From Pirellula staleyi DSM 6068 (GTDB taxonomy: Bacteria > Planctomycetota > Planctomycetia > Pirellulales > Pirellulaceae): a stretch of 64,000 bases of DNA. A program made the translations under genes and the position numbers. Numbering within the stretch: the first letter of the stretch is position 1; each line of letters begins with the position of its first letter. The notes beneath the pieces are model-generated. The model was not told the DNA's origin, did not search any database, and worked only from the letters and a program-made list of their open reading frames with translations. Where the stretch lies: assembly GCA_945900945.1 (NCBI GenBank), contig CAMDKL010000001.1, forward strand, positions 62,001 through 126,000, written 5' to 3'. This document shows, piece after piece, positions 25,832-34,643 of the stretch.

Positions 25832-26614
25832 TTGCTAAAAGTATCGCGAGTCCTTTTCGCGAGCCGATTTGAAATCTATTCCGATCTAGGCTGTTTGCTG
25901 CTCTTAATGACAACGACTTTTTGTGCTTATCAAGTGAGTACGCATCACGGCTCCGCTGTCACACTTCGGCAGTACACCTCTTCATGGTTACTTATTTTTT
26001 TCTCGTTAATGATGACAGGTTGGTCCTACCATCGAATTCAGATACGTAGTTTAGGGGTCGATTTTGTGGGAATGTCCGATACTGTTCCTGGTGTGGTTGA
26101 GCTGGATAACCATTCCTTGGCTATGACGGATACGGGGACAAATATTCCGCTCTATCGATTTGCGACGGACGAAAGCCGTTTCGAAGAATACGCATCGTCG
26201 TCGGAGGACAGATTTCGCATCTTCGGCAATGCAATGATTTATCGCGAAGATGCCGACAAGATGGCTAACTGCCACGGATGGGTTTTCACCGATGGCCGAT
26301 TTCTTTTGAAGGGGAACGATGTTGACCGAATTCTTTGTGACAATCACTATGTGCTGGTCACCGATCCGAGACCGAGCGACATCGTGATCTATCGAAACGA
26401 AATGGGTAGCATTTTGCACACCGCACTTGTGCAAGGTATTCTGAGAGACGGGACGGTGATTACTGAAAGCAAGTGGGGTATCGATCAACGTTTCCTACAC
26501 CTTCCTGCCAAGCAGCCCTATTCGCAACATTTCGAATACTATCGCACTGACCGTCCGAATCACCTGATCAGGATTCGAGAGTCAACATTCTGCAACGACG
26601 ACTACAACGATTGA
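25832..26614 (+). CDS. Membrane-anchored protein with a Cys/His papain-like (NlpC/P60- or CHAP-like) candidate domain
   Basis: 260 aa, not firmly recognised. Two hydrophobic segments near the N-terminus (LGCLLLLMTTTF; WLLIFFSLMMTGW) are followed by a soluble domain. NCHGWVFTDG, then a helix, then PSDIVIYRNEMGSILHTALV, with VITESKWG further on, is the order Cys...His...polar expected of papain-fold amidases such as NlpC/P60 and CHAP. The Cys would be the nucleophile and the His of HTALV the base. A peptidoglycan or amide hydrolase role is inferred. The TTG start at 25832 is weak and the true start may be further in. Confidence 0.6.
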   Translation: MLKVSRVLFASRFEIYSDLGCLLLLMTTTFCAYQVSTHHGSAVTLRQYTSSWLLIFFSLMMTGWSYHRIQIRSLGVDFVGMSDTVPGVVELDNHSLAMTDTGTNIPLYRFATDESRFEEYASSSEDRFRIFGNAMIYREDADKMANCHGWVFTDGRFLLKGNDVDRILCDNHYVLVTDPRPSDIVIYRNEMGSILHTALVQGILRDGTVITESKWGIDQRFLHLPAKQPYSQHFEYYRTDRPNHLIRIRESTFCNDDYND

Positions 26615-26721
26615 TGTTACAGAGGCTGGGAACCGAGTCCCATGACGAAATTGGATCGTACAGCTCAAAAAATATTGGGACGGTGTGGTTGTAGCGAAAG
26701 TGCTTCGCAATATTGAAGCGA

Positions 26722-28071
26722 CTACGACTGGAACGGGGACTTCGGCTGCTGATGCGCAGCGGGTTCTACATTGGCCCAGGCGGAAGTTGGTTCTTTACGT
26801 ACGTTGCGAAAATACTCAGCGATAGTCGCAAGCGCATAGAATCGGTCCTTTGATTTGAAAAGCAACCCACCGACGGCTTCAATGTGCTGGCCAAATTCTC
26901 TCGTGGATTTCACGGGCAATTGCTTGGCACGACCAAATATCGGAAAGACGGCTAGCAAGACCAACATGCCGAGAAAAACCGCGTGCAAAGTGATCACGTT
27001 GAGCGGCCAAATCGTTAGCATCTCAAATCCCTTTTGTTGTTCCGATTTGTCGTCTTTGCGAACGCGAGGATCCTGCCCGCCGGCTAGAAATCCAATGTTC
27101 TGCTTCGGAAGCTTTTCGACCAACTTCTTTGCAATGGTGAGGTTCTGGCTATTGGTCAAGGAAAGGTTGGAGATCAGTGACGAATTCGATAAAATAACGA
27201 CTCGAGAATTCCCCCATTTTGTCTTGGTGACTTCCGCGACCAAAGGCCTGCCGTCCATCGTCGAAAGCTGACTCTCCATTTCAGGCACGTCGGACACCGC
27301 TAGTGACTTCACAAACCCCAACATGGTCGCATCCGAGGTTTGCCATTTCAATTCATACTCTTTCGTGGTGGCGTTGTTGGCCGGTTTGCTCGACGTGTCC
27401 TCTGATTCCCAATCGAATTCTTTCTGAAGACTGGTTAGCGAAACATCGGAATAACCGATTGGGTAGCTGCGAACAAACAGCCTCGCAATGGACGCATCCA
27501 GTGCATTTGACCAGGGCCCTTTCACCTTGTTCACGCGTTCCTCAATCCCATGCGAATGATCAAACACGCACCAGGGGGTAGCGGTCTTGGCACGAAGCAT
27601 CGACCGCATTCGGTCCAACGCCGTCAGTTCGATGGCTTGCTGTTGACGTGCCGAGATCGCATCTTGGTACGAGTTTATGCCGTTCGAGAATTTTTCAGCT
27701 GATTGGGACCAATAATCGGCAGTCGGAGAAAAATCGCGACCGACATAGATCAGCATCCGATCACCTAACGAGAGCCAGCGATCCATCCATGCTATGGTTT
27801 CAACCTGATGCGGACCGAACGAATCGGGCGACCAAACAATCGCCTTTAGTTTGTCCATCGCTCGAGGTGACAAGGATCTAACAACCAACGTAGTGCGACC
27901 ATCCGCATTGCACAGATTGCGAAAAAGCGAAACCGAGGCCGGACTGACTTTCGCATCCGACCCCTCGCTCAAACCGTATTGCGTGCTCAATGAGTTGCGG
28001 CACCCAGAAAATACCGTAGCAGCACAACACCAAGCAAACAATAATGCGATGTTCTTGACACTTGAAATCAC
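26722..28071 (-). CDS. DUF4350 domain protein, putative lipoprotein
   Basis: 449 aa. An N-terminal lipobox (VFSGC) predicts lipid anchoring. The extracytoplasmic part matches the DUF4350 type found at the end of RDD/SpoIIM/DUF4129/MoxR/DUF58 operons (AIVWSPDSFGPHQVETIAWMD, then DRMLIYVGRDFSP). A membrane helix lies near the C-terminus (VITLHAVFLGMLVLLAVFPIF), followed by a cytoplasmic tail with GQHIEAVGGLLFKS. The GTG start overlaps the DUF4129 stop by 4 nt. The MoxR ATPase and DUF58 genes normally found just downstream are missing. Confidence 0.8.
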   Translation of the reverse strand: MISSVKNIALLFAWCCAATVFSGCRNSLSTQYGLSEGSDAKVSPASVSLFRNLCNADGRTTLVVRSLSPRAMDKLKAIVWSPDSFGPHQVETIAWMDRWLSLGDRMLIYVGRDFSPTADYWSQSAEKFSNGINSYQDAISARQQQAIELTALDRMRSMLRAKTATPWCVFDHSHGIEERVNKVKGPWSNALDASIARLFVRSYPIGYSDVSLTSLQKEFDWESEDTSSKPANNATTKEYELKWQTSDATMLGFVKSLAVSDVPEMESQLSTMDGRPLVAEVTKTKWGNSRVVILSNSSLISNLSLTNSQNLTIAKKLVEKLPKQNIGFLAGGQDPRVRKDDKSEQQKGFEMLTIWPLNVITLHAVFLGMLVLLAVFPIFGRAKQLPVKSTREFGQHIEAVGGLLFKSKDRFYALATIAEYFRNVRKEPTSAWANVEPAAHQQPKSPFQS

Positions 28072-28970
28072 TTAACCCTCGTTGCGTTTGTAGTTTGGCT
28101 GGCGTTAGGCTTCGAATCGATTTGTTTTAAGTAGGCATCAAAGGCTGGGACCTGTTGCCAAATGCTTTCGAATGCATCTTGGCTCAAGGCATGTTTTCCA
28201 AAGAACGCAAACTCAAATGCCAAAATTAGTTGGTTGGTAAAGCCTCTTAAATTGTCACGTTCTCGCAATTCTCGCAGATAGACACGATTCGTTTTGCCCC
28301 GTTCCAATCGAATGCAACGGGCGCTATCCATTTCGACGAGTGCATGGCTGAACAGGTAGACGATGGCTTTTGAAAAATCACCGGAAGCCCGATATCTCTC
28401 GGCTTGAGCGAGAAGTCCAACCATGGTTTGCTCTACTTCAAACGGCAAGTCTTTCATTTTGGATTTTTCTCTTTCCTGAACGGACAACGCTGTCATTTTC
28501 CTAACGCGCTCTTGGAATCTCACGCCGTATTTCATGACAATAAAGCCGACAACTAACAACAGGCTTATCAAGCTGACGATCAAAAGGATCTGCCAACCGC
28601 GAAAAATCCAAGAGAAAAAATCACTCACTGTCAGGCGAAGAGAGTCCCACCAGTTGGATGAGGAGGTTTGGACCGGCCCAGAGATAGAACGATGCCGATC
28701 CGCTACGTCGATGGATTTGCTACTACGGATTGGGCGTACGGTTCCGTCATCAGAATCGAACCACACGGAGTGATTGGATCGATTGATAGTAGAGCGGTCT
28801 TGGTCGCCAATCTTGGCTCTACCAGGAGCGTCCTCTTGGCCGGTTAAAAAAGCATACGCCACAGGGCCGTAGTCGCCAGCCTCAGGTTGGGAAGCATGCA
28901 GCGAAACTGCGACTAAGCAAGGGCAAAGCCAGACTATAACCACTGGGAGCAGCATGGAGGAACTGGTCAT
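28068..28970 (-). CDS. DUF4129 domain membrane protein
   Basis: 300 aa. A signal or first helix (MLLPVVIVWLCPCLVAV), a central membrane helix (LLIVSLISLLLVVGFIVM) and a C-terminal cytoplasmic DUF4129 domain (ASGDFSKAIVYLFSHALVEM, then RLERGKTNRVYLREL) are visible. The ATG at 28970 overlaps the preceding stop in an ATGA and is preferred over the longer frame opening at 29027. Together with the neighbours it forms the transglutaminase/MoxR-type membrane operon of planctomycetes; its molecular role is not known. Confidence 0.83.
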   Translation of the reverse strand: MTSSSMLLPVVIVWLCPCLVAVSLHASQPEAGDYGPVAYAFLTGQEDAPGRAKIGDQDRSTINRSNHSVWFDSDDGTVRPIRSSKSIDVADRHRSISGPVQTSSSNWWDSLRLTVSDFFSWIFRGWQILLIVSLISLLLVVGFIVMKYGVRFQERVRKMTALSVQEREKSKMKDLPFEVEQTMVGLLAQAERYRASGDFSKAIVYLFSHALVEMDSARCIRLERGKTNRVYLRELRERDNLRGFTNQLILAFEFAFFGKHALSQDAFESIWQQVPAFDAYLKQIDSKPNASQTTNATRVK

Positions 28971-29893
28971 CGTGCCATCTCCTCGAGCCGTTGTGCTTCC
29001 GCCTTTAGTCGCAGCTCGATTTCCCACCCTTCGGTACGTATCCTAGAATTCATATACAGCAGGAATCGAATGACAGCGCCCCAGGTCGAGACGATCCAGA
29101 TGGTGAGTGGATATAGGAAAAGATCCATCCAGAGTCCCCATCGCCATATACCGGTTAAGACACCGATCAAAAATACGAGGCTCATCGAGATGGAAAGGGC
29201 AGTCAGAACTTGTACAATCGTCACACCCAAATGGACACCTAGCAATTCGTTGTAGAGACTGGAGTGGAGCCAGCGTGAACGTTGTCCGTAGGCCAACTGT
29301 TCGGGCCGGTTCTTGGATTTAAGGATCGGACATCTTTCCAACAATAAGATTTCCCCAGCAAAAGGTCGAAACCCCCGGACAAAATAGACCATGCCGCACA
29401 ACCCAAGCAAATACAGAGGAATCTCTATTTCTGGGCGAAAGACGGGGTTCCAAAAAAGTAGACAGGCAGGAACAAAAGATAGGAGCGACATTCGCAGTAT
29501 CCCAACTACGAAGACCATAGAGCCAATGCGTTTCCAAACCGCAGAAAACACCTGACGAGCACTTGGACGCTCTATGAATACTGCATGACCAATAAAGTAT
29601 GTGACGGCGCTCAGTGCGAATGGAGACTGGATCAAAATCAACGCTGTGATAACGCACAAATAACGAAAATGATAAACGCTCGCAGTGCTTATATCCTGAG
29701 ATGCAATCAGCAGCGAATCGTACTGAGCGAGCGGCCAACCCAAAACGAAATCAGCGATCGCAAAAGGAAGAATTCCGAGAAACGCGAAAAACGTAATGGG
29801 CTGCCAGTAACGGCGCATGACGAACAGGCTTAAATCGACCATTTCGACTGCCGACCGTTGCGAGATTACGATCGCTGTCTTATCGAGTTGCAT
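28967..29893 (-). CDS. Multi-pass membrane protein of the RDD/SpoIIM operon
   Basis: 308 aa with about five or six hydrophobic segments, for example ITFFAFLGILPFAIADFVLGW and VLTALSISMSLVFLIGVLTG (each given here in part). No named family was recognised. The ATG at 29893 overlaps the SpoIIM gene end by 14 nt and starts with MQLDKTAIVISQRS; the longer frame from 30094 would run through most of the SpoIIM 3' end. Fixed placing between SpoIIM and DUF4129 suggests a subunit of the same membrane complex. Confidence 0.75.
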   Translation of the reverse strand: MQLDKTAIVISQRSAVEMVDLSLFVMRRYWQPITFFAFLGILPFAIADFVLGWPLAQYDSLLIASQDISTASVYHFRYLCVITALILIQSPFALSAVTYFIGHAVFIERPSARQVFSAVWKRIGSMVFVVGILRMSLLSFVPACLLFWNPVFRPEIEIPLYLLGLCGMVYFVRGFRPFAGEILLLERCPILKSKNRPEQLAYGQRSRWLHSSLYNELLGVHLGVTIVQVLTALSISMSLVFLIGVLTGIWRWGLWMDLFLYPLTIWIVSTWGAVIRFLLYMNSRIRTEGWEIELRLKAEAQRLEEMAR

Positions 29894-30920
29894 GGTCAAC
29901 TCCGACGGAACGCCATGGATTGTCTTCGCTGTTGGCAATTTCTCGATCGATATCGGGATGTGGATAGCCAAGTACCACAAAATAGTACATGAGCAGTCCT
30001 GAACTAAGGATGGCCACACATGCCTTAAAAAAATAAGGGAGCGGCGAAGGGGAGACAAACCCTTCCGTAAACGCAGCCATAAAAAACAGAACAACCGAGG
30101 CTAAAATGATGGGCAAGGCTCGCTCCGCATTCAAGCGGAACGAGTCAACGCGTCGCAAACCGCCGGTTGCAAACAGCCCAATCCCCAAGCGGAGCCCAGA
30201 GGCAGCAGAAAGAGCGATGGCGGTCAATTCGAAAACCCCATGTGCGGTAACAAATTGAAAAAAAACGTCTCCTTGCTCGACGTCTGAGCGGGCCATATAA
30301 CCAAAGGATGCACCGAGGACAACAGCGTTGTATGCTAACGCGCAAAGCGAGGGCAGAATGAGAGGCCCAAGAGCGAAGCATTGCAGTCCAATGCTAGTGT
30401 TGTGTTTGATATAAAACCCGGACATCATGACGTAATCGTTGAAGTTCTTTTCTAACGGCTTATCGAAGTTCGTTTCCAAGGCTTTGATCTGATCGGCACC
30501 CAGGATTCGCTCCGCAAAGCCAGGAAACCTTACTTCGGACCATGAGATCATCGCTGAGAGCGTAAAGAGGCCAAAGAATACGATGAACGCCACTTTCACA
30601 CAGGGGTCTCTAAAAATGCTTTGCGGAGCCACCCTGGACATGTAGTGAAACCACCTGTGTGTCGCAAACTGCCTTGATCGGTACAGTTGGCTATGGGCTC
30701 GACCGACGAGTCGATGCAAGTATTCCACGGTCGCCGGTGGTAGTTGGTACTGTTCCGCCATCGACAGATCGGTACACGCGGCCCGATACAATGCCGAGAA
30801 TCGTGATACCAGACTGCCCTGATTGGCAAAAGGATATTTGACGGATCGAAAGGAATCGCACATGCGTTCCAGTTCAAGCCATCCCTGCCGTCGCTTTTCA
30901 AGTAGTTCTGCAATTCTCAT
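29880..30920 (-). CDS. Stage II sporulation protein M-like membrane protein
   Basis: 346 aa. An N-terminal cytoplasmic helical part (MRIAELLEKRRQGWLELE) precedes about five membrane helices. The family core is seen at AERILGADQIKALETNF, MMSGFYIKHNTSIGLQCFA and FQFVTAHGVFELTAIALSAA. In Firmicutes SpoIIM works with SpoIID and SpoIIP in wall remodelling; planctomycete homologues lack that context and sit beside RDD and DUF4129 genes. The start at 30920 overlaps the RDD stop in an ATGA. Confidence 0.87.
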   Translation of the reverse strand: MRIAELLEKRRQGWLELERMCDSFRSVKYPFANQGSLVSRFSALYRAACTDLSMAEQYQLPPATVEYLHRLVGRAHSQLYRSRQFATHRWFHYMSRVAPQSIFRDPCVKVAFIVFFGLFTLSAMISWSEVRFPGFAERILGADQIKALETNFDKPLEKNFNDYVMMSGFYIKHNTSIGLQCFALGPLILPSLCALAYNAVVLGASFGYMARSDVEQGDVFFQFVTAHGVFELTAIALSAASGLRLGIGLFATGGLRRVDSFRLNAERALPIILASVVLFFMAAFTEGFVSPSPLPYFFKACVAILSSGLLMYYFVVLGYPHPDIDREIANSEDNPWRSVGVDHATR

Positions 30921-31867
30921 AGCGGTGCTTTTAGAATGGGCGGAGGCAATTCTAGCGAGTCGGGCATCAAGTTCACCAACAGGGTTGCATCGGTATCTTT
31001 GGAAGTCAAACCGGTATCCGTGGCAGGTGGCGGAGCAAATCGCTTCACTTCGGAAAACGCTTCTTTGGATACAAACGCTCGGTAGTATAGGGCACACAGC
31101 AGAAGATCTGGGCTCGTATCGTCGCGGAAGTTAAATTGCTTTAAAAGCGGATTGGCTAAATGCGATGCAAGCTCTGTTCGCCTACCAATAGAGATTCGGC
31201 CACGGCGTTCCGCGTACAATGCGATGGCTTTGGCCAGAGTTGGACTCATTCGAAAATTCGCCGGTATGTGCTCACTGAGCGAAACAACGCGAGTATCTTC
31301 CAGTTTAACATTCGCTGGCACCCAGGATCGTTCGTTGACTACGACCATCGTACCGGCAGCCAAATCGCCCAACCGTTGGAATCGCGATGTCAGCGTCATG
31401 CAAATCAACGAGACCAGAAACGTCGGAATGACATAGGCAGGAGGGGCATCTGCTGCAAACATTTCTAACGAAACCATCGGTGCAAAATCAGCCAGTCGAA
31501 GGAAATTGCGAACGGTCGCCTGGTAAGCGTTTATGGGCCGACCATCTACGGAAATCACTTGGATCATCGTCAGCCATTTTCCAGGCGTTTGTCCGTTCCA
31601 ATAGGTTTCAAAGAAAAGTCCGTAAAACCAATCGAGAGCAAAGGACGCTAGCAGTATCAAAAAAAAGATCATCCCGCTGGGTATTGCGGCGGTTGCGCCG
31701 ACAACCATCATCAGGATAAAGATCGCAACGAGGCACATCATCCGAATAGCAAAGTCCAATAGAAGTGCTGGCAATCGCCGAAAGGGACCAGCGATCCGGT
31801 ATTCGAACTGAATATTTTCAGGCGTCGTGATGACCGCAGTTAAATCGATTGCGTTTTGAGCGTTCAC
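30917..31867 (-). CDS. RDD family membrane protein
   Basis: 316 aa and first gene of a five-gene minus-strand operon. The RDD domain is at about residues 20-170: GPFRRLPALLLDFAIRMM supplies the first Arg and Asp, and EMTYWNGQTPGK-like sequence (FFETYWNGQTPGKWL) is the second conserved block. RDD proteins are small transport-like membrane proteins of mostly unknown function. The C-terminal 140 residues are soluble, Ala-rich and end with a Pro-rich tail. All four downstream genes overlap, which implies coupled translation. Confidence 0.87.
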   Translation of the reverse strand: MNAQNAIDLTAVITTPENIQFEYRIAGPFRRLPALLLDFAIRMMCLVAIFILMMVVGATAAIPSGMIFFLILLASFALDWFYGLFFETYWNGQTPGKWLTMIQVISVDGRPINAYQATVRNFLRLADFAPMVSLEMFAADAPPAYVIPTFLVSLICMTLTSRFQRLGDLAAGTMVVVNERSWVPANVKLEDTRVVSLSEHIPANFRMSPTLAKAIALYAERRGRISIGRRTELASHLANPLLKQFNFRDDTSPDLLLCALYYRAFVSKEAFSEVKRFAPPPATDTGLTSKDTDATLLVNLMPDSLELPPPILKAPL

Positions 31868-32094
31868 CGATCCATAGTCCAGAGAGAGATGATGTCTGTC
31901 ATGGGAACGATTTTAGTCGCAAACACCCAATTGTTCACCGGCCCGACGAAGAAAGTCAGCATCAATCGCTGATTAAATGATTGCCGCAGCTAGAATGCGT
32001 CGGTTAGAATGGAGGACCCGCCCGCGAGGCGAGCGGCAAAGCGCTAGCTGCGGCTCCTATTACTTCCACACCTTCGGCGAACATTTATAGTGAC

Positions 32095-33486
32095 ATGGAA
32101 CCAAACGCAATGTCATCATCCCTGAATCGCAACAAGGATAGTCTTGCCGAATCGACTGACTCGAACTTCGAGACATCGGCAGAATCCAACCCTAGATCCT
32201 CTATTTCCACCAGGCAGCCGACCGCAGCTTCATTGCTCCTGTCGACGTTTCTAAGTTTGACGGTCGTGCTCGTTCTGTTAGTGACTTTGCGTTATCTATT
32301 GCCTTCCATGTTGGAATTTTCTCGTTACTCATGGCATCGAGGTCAACTACGGGCTGAGTACGAAATGGCGGGCCGGCAGCTGGAACACGTGTCCTGGGAA
32401 GGTCTAAACAGCGTTTCGCAGACCGTGGCAAAGCGGGTCAGTCCCAGCGTCGTTCATATCATGATGAGTGCGGAGGAACCAAATGAACCCGAACCCAGTT
32501 TGGAGGAAATGGCTCGCTCCACTCCCCGTCGCTTGAAGGTCGGACAAGGCAGCGGAATTGTCGTCGATGAACGTGGCTATGTACTTACGAATTATCATGT
32601 CTTGGACGACGGGTCTCAAATCAACGTCATTCTCGCGGACGAACGAACATGCATCGCCGAACTCGTCGGTTTCGACAAACTAACCGACTTGGCCGTCCTG
32701 AAGATCAACGCCGACGAATTGCTACCCATCGGTTGGGGCGACAGTGACACGATCGACGTCGGTTCGCCGGTTTGGGCGGTAGGCAGTCCGTTTGGCCTGA
32801 CAGGATCCGTTACGTTTGGCATCCTCAGCAGCAAGCATCGATTGGACTTGAGCGGGTCCGGCTACGAGGATTCGATTCGCAACCCATTGACTCACGGAGG
32901 TAAACAAAAAGCGACGCCCAGGTATAGCGACTTGATGCAAAGCGACGTGGCCGTAAATCCGGGCAACAGCGGTGGTCCGTTGGTCAACGGCCGCGGCGAA
33001 ATGATCGGTATCAACACCGCCATCATCGGCGAGTCTTATCGTGGCGTCAGTTTCTCAATCCCCAGCAACGTAGCGAAAGTAGTCTTCAGACAGATCCTGG
33101 AAACTGGCAAGATGCGACGAGGTTGGGTAGGAGTTGCGCTCCTCAGCGCCTCCGAATGGAAGCGTATATCGCAGGCTAGACTTACTACGCAACCGGAATG
33201 GCCCGATGTGGAGACTAATATCGACCCTATGAACGAAGAGGCCAAGCATCCAATCCGCGGTGCCGTCATTCGCAGCGTTGTTTTAAAATCACCCGCTGCT
33301 TACGCGGGTTTGCAAGAGGGAGATACTATCATCGAAATGAACGGAAACCGCATCAAGGGTGTCGAGGACTTGATCTTTGCCATTTGCAAAACACCTATCG
33401 GCGATAAAGTGGAGTTCACCATCGATCGAGACTCCGTGCAAATCAAAATCGACGTCGCCGTCGGCGAACGTCCCGAACTGCCGTAA
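32095..33486 (+). CDS. HtrA/DegP-like membrane-anchored serine protease with PDZ domain
   Basis: 463 aa. A membrane anchor at residues 46-68 follows a Ser-rich cytoplasmic start. The trypsin-like domain has the full triad: His168 (LTNYHVLDD), Asp198 (KLTDLAVLKI) and Ser292 (VNPGNSGGPLV). One PDZ domain follows (GWVGVALLSASEW, then AAYAGLQEGDTIIEMNGNRI). It should degrade or refold damaged envelope proteins in the periplasm, as DegS/HtrA do. It has one PDZ domain like DegS, where DegP has two. The gene stands alone, and a copy of the intergenic repeat begins 2 nt after its stop. Confidence 0.93.
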   Translation: MEPNAMSSSLNRNKDSLAESTDSNFETSAESNPRSSISTRQPTAASLLLSTFLSLTVVLVLLVTLRYLLPSMLEFSRYSWHRGQLRAEYEMAGRQLEHVSWEGLNSVSQTVAKRVSPSVVHIMMSAEEPNEPEPSLEEMARSTPRRLKVGQGSGIVVDERGYVLTNYHVLDDGSQINVILADERTCIAELVGFDKLTDLAVLKINADELLPIGWGDSDTIDVGSPVWAVGSPFGLTGSVTFGILSSKHRLDLSGSGYEDSIRNPLTHGGKQKATPRYSDLMQSDVAVNPGNSGGPLVNGRGEMIGINTAIIGESYRGVSFSIPSNVAKVVFRQILETGKMRRGWVGVALLSASEWKRISQARLTTQPEWPDVETNIDPMNEEAKHPIRGAVIRSVVLKSPAAYAGLQEGDTIIEMNGNRIKGVEDLIFAICKTPIGDKVEFTIDRDSVQIKIDVAVGERPELP

Positions 33487-33487
33487 A

Positions 33488-33560
33488 GCCACTCACTTTG
33501 TGATTTCGTGAACCGGTGGGCGCTAGCCCCGGGCCGCTGACTTTGGCACCGCAGGTGCAA
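33488..33560 (+). repeat. Dispersed intergenic repeat copy behind the protease gene
   Basis: It starts with ACTCACTTTGTGATTTCGTG, runs into AACCGGTGGGCGCTAGCCCC and GGGCC, and ends with a variant 3' part containing a small GGCACC/AGGTGC hairpin. It is in the same sense as the upstream gene and begins right after its stop. Confidence 0.65.
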
Positions 33561-33616
33561 TTGTTGTTGTTTATTCTATTTGTTCTATTCCTCAATCACC
33601 AATCGAGAAGCATTGA

Positions 33617-34501
33617 ATGCCTAAAATTGCAGCCTTTCCCAAAGCGTACATGCAGGCACTCTGCAAAGACGGCAGCATGAAGCTGTCGCAATGGTTTGAG
33701 CTGGCTGAGACGTTAGAGATCGATGGTCTCGAGTTTTATGCTGGCTTCATCGAGTTGGCGGATGCATCGATGTGGCCAGTCTTTCGCAAACAAGTCGAGT
33801 CGATGGGAATGTCGATCCCGATGATGTGTTGCTCTCCCGATTTCACGCATCCTGATCTGGGATTTCGAAATCGAGAAATCGAGAAACAAAAACAGTGGAT
33901 CGATATGACCGCCGCGTTGGGTGGCAGCTACTGTCGGGTATTAAGCGGCCAGCGGAGACCAGAATTGACAGCCGAACAAGGAGTCCAGTTGGCTGCCGAC
34001 TGTATTCAATCCTGTCTGCCGCACGCAGTTCAAAAGGGTGTGATCTTGATTCTCGAGAATCATTACAAGGATGACTTTTGGGAGTATCCCGAGTTTGCAC
34101 AGAAGATGGAAGTATTCTGTGCGTTGGTCAACGCGATCGATCATCCATCGTTTGGCGTCAACTACGACCCGAGCAATGCCTATATTGCAGGTGACGATCC
34201 GATCGAGTTGCTGAAAAGAGTATCGCATCGGGTAGTGACAATGCATGCAAGCGATCGCTATCTTATCGAGGGAACGCTCGAAGATTTGCGTCGCGAGGAG
34301 GGCGGAGCAGCGGGCTATGCCAAGCGGCTGCGGCATGGAGAGATTGGTCAGGGGCTGAACGATTATGATGCTATCTTTAGCGAATTAAAACGTGTAGGCT
34401 TTGACGGATGGATCAGTATCGAAGACGGGGTCGACGGCATCGAACAGCTTCAACGAAGCGCTGCGTTCCTGAAAGCGAAGATAGGCCAATATTGGCCTTA
34501 G
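33617..34501 (+). CDS. Sugar phosphate isomerase/epimerase family protein (cytoplasmic)
   Basis: 294 aa TIM-barrel protein of the AP endonuclease family 2-like superfamily. Visible landmarks are LEIDGLEFYAGFIELAD, GVILILENHYKDDFWEY (a Glu metal ligand), FGVNYDPSNAYIAGDDP (an Asp ligand), RVVTMHASDRY (a His ligand) and FDGWISIEDGVDGIEQL (the last Glu). The full set of metal ligands suggests an active isomerase or epimerase. There is no signal peptide. It differs from the exported copy at 24171-25118 in that respect. The substrate is unknown. Confidence 0.87.
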   Translation: MPKIAAFPKAYMQALCKDGSMKLSQWFELAETLEIDGLEFYAGFIELADASMWPVFRKQVESMGMSIPMMCCSPDFTHPDLGFRNREIEKQKQWIDMTAALGGSYCRVLSGQRRPELTAEQGVQLAADCIQSCLPHAVQKGVILILENHYKDDFWEYPEFAQKMEVFCALVNAIDHPSFGVNYDPSNAYIAGDDPIELLKRVSHRVVTMHASDRYLIEGTLEDLRREEGGAAGYAKRLRHGEIGQGLNDYDAIFSELKRVGFDGWISIEDGVDGIEQLQRSAAFLKAKIGQYWP

Positions 34502-34515
34502 CGAGTGCTTGCTCA

Positions 34516-34564
34516 GCGATTTCGTGAACCGGTGGGCGCTAGCCCCGGGCCTGAATTCGCTGGC
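34516..34564 (+). repeat. Dispersed intergenic repeat copy behind the isomerase gene
   Basis: GCGATTTCGTGAACCGGTGG, the GCGCTAGCCCCGGGCC core, and TGAATTCGCTGGC follow the isomerase stop by 14 nt in the same sense. Confidence 0.65.
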
Positions 34565-34643
34565 TATTTAGTTAGCTTGATACGGTTCAACCGTGATGCA
34601 TCGGTTTTTCAATAATAGAACACTTGATTAGGGACCGTTTTTC

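Noticed and set aside
26691..26725. GCGAA/TTCGC hairpin between two convergent gene ends
   Set aside because: The stem is only 5 bp, the outer CTAC arm enters the stop of the minus-strand gene, and there is no T-run. It is too weak to call a terminator.
32020..32070. Possible further copy of the GCGCTAGC repeat upstream of the protease gene
   Set aside because: Only the short GCGCTAGC and GCGGCTCC parts match; the TTTCGTGAACCGG and CCCCGGGCC parts are missing.
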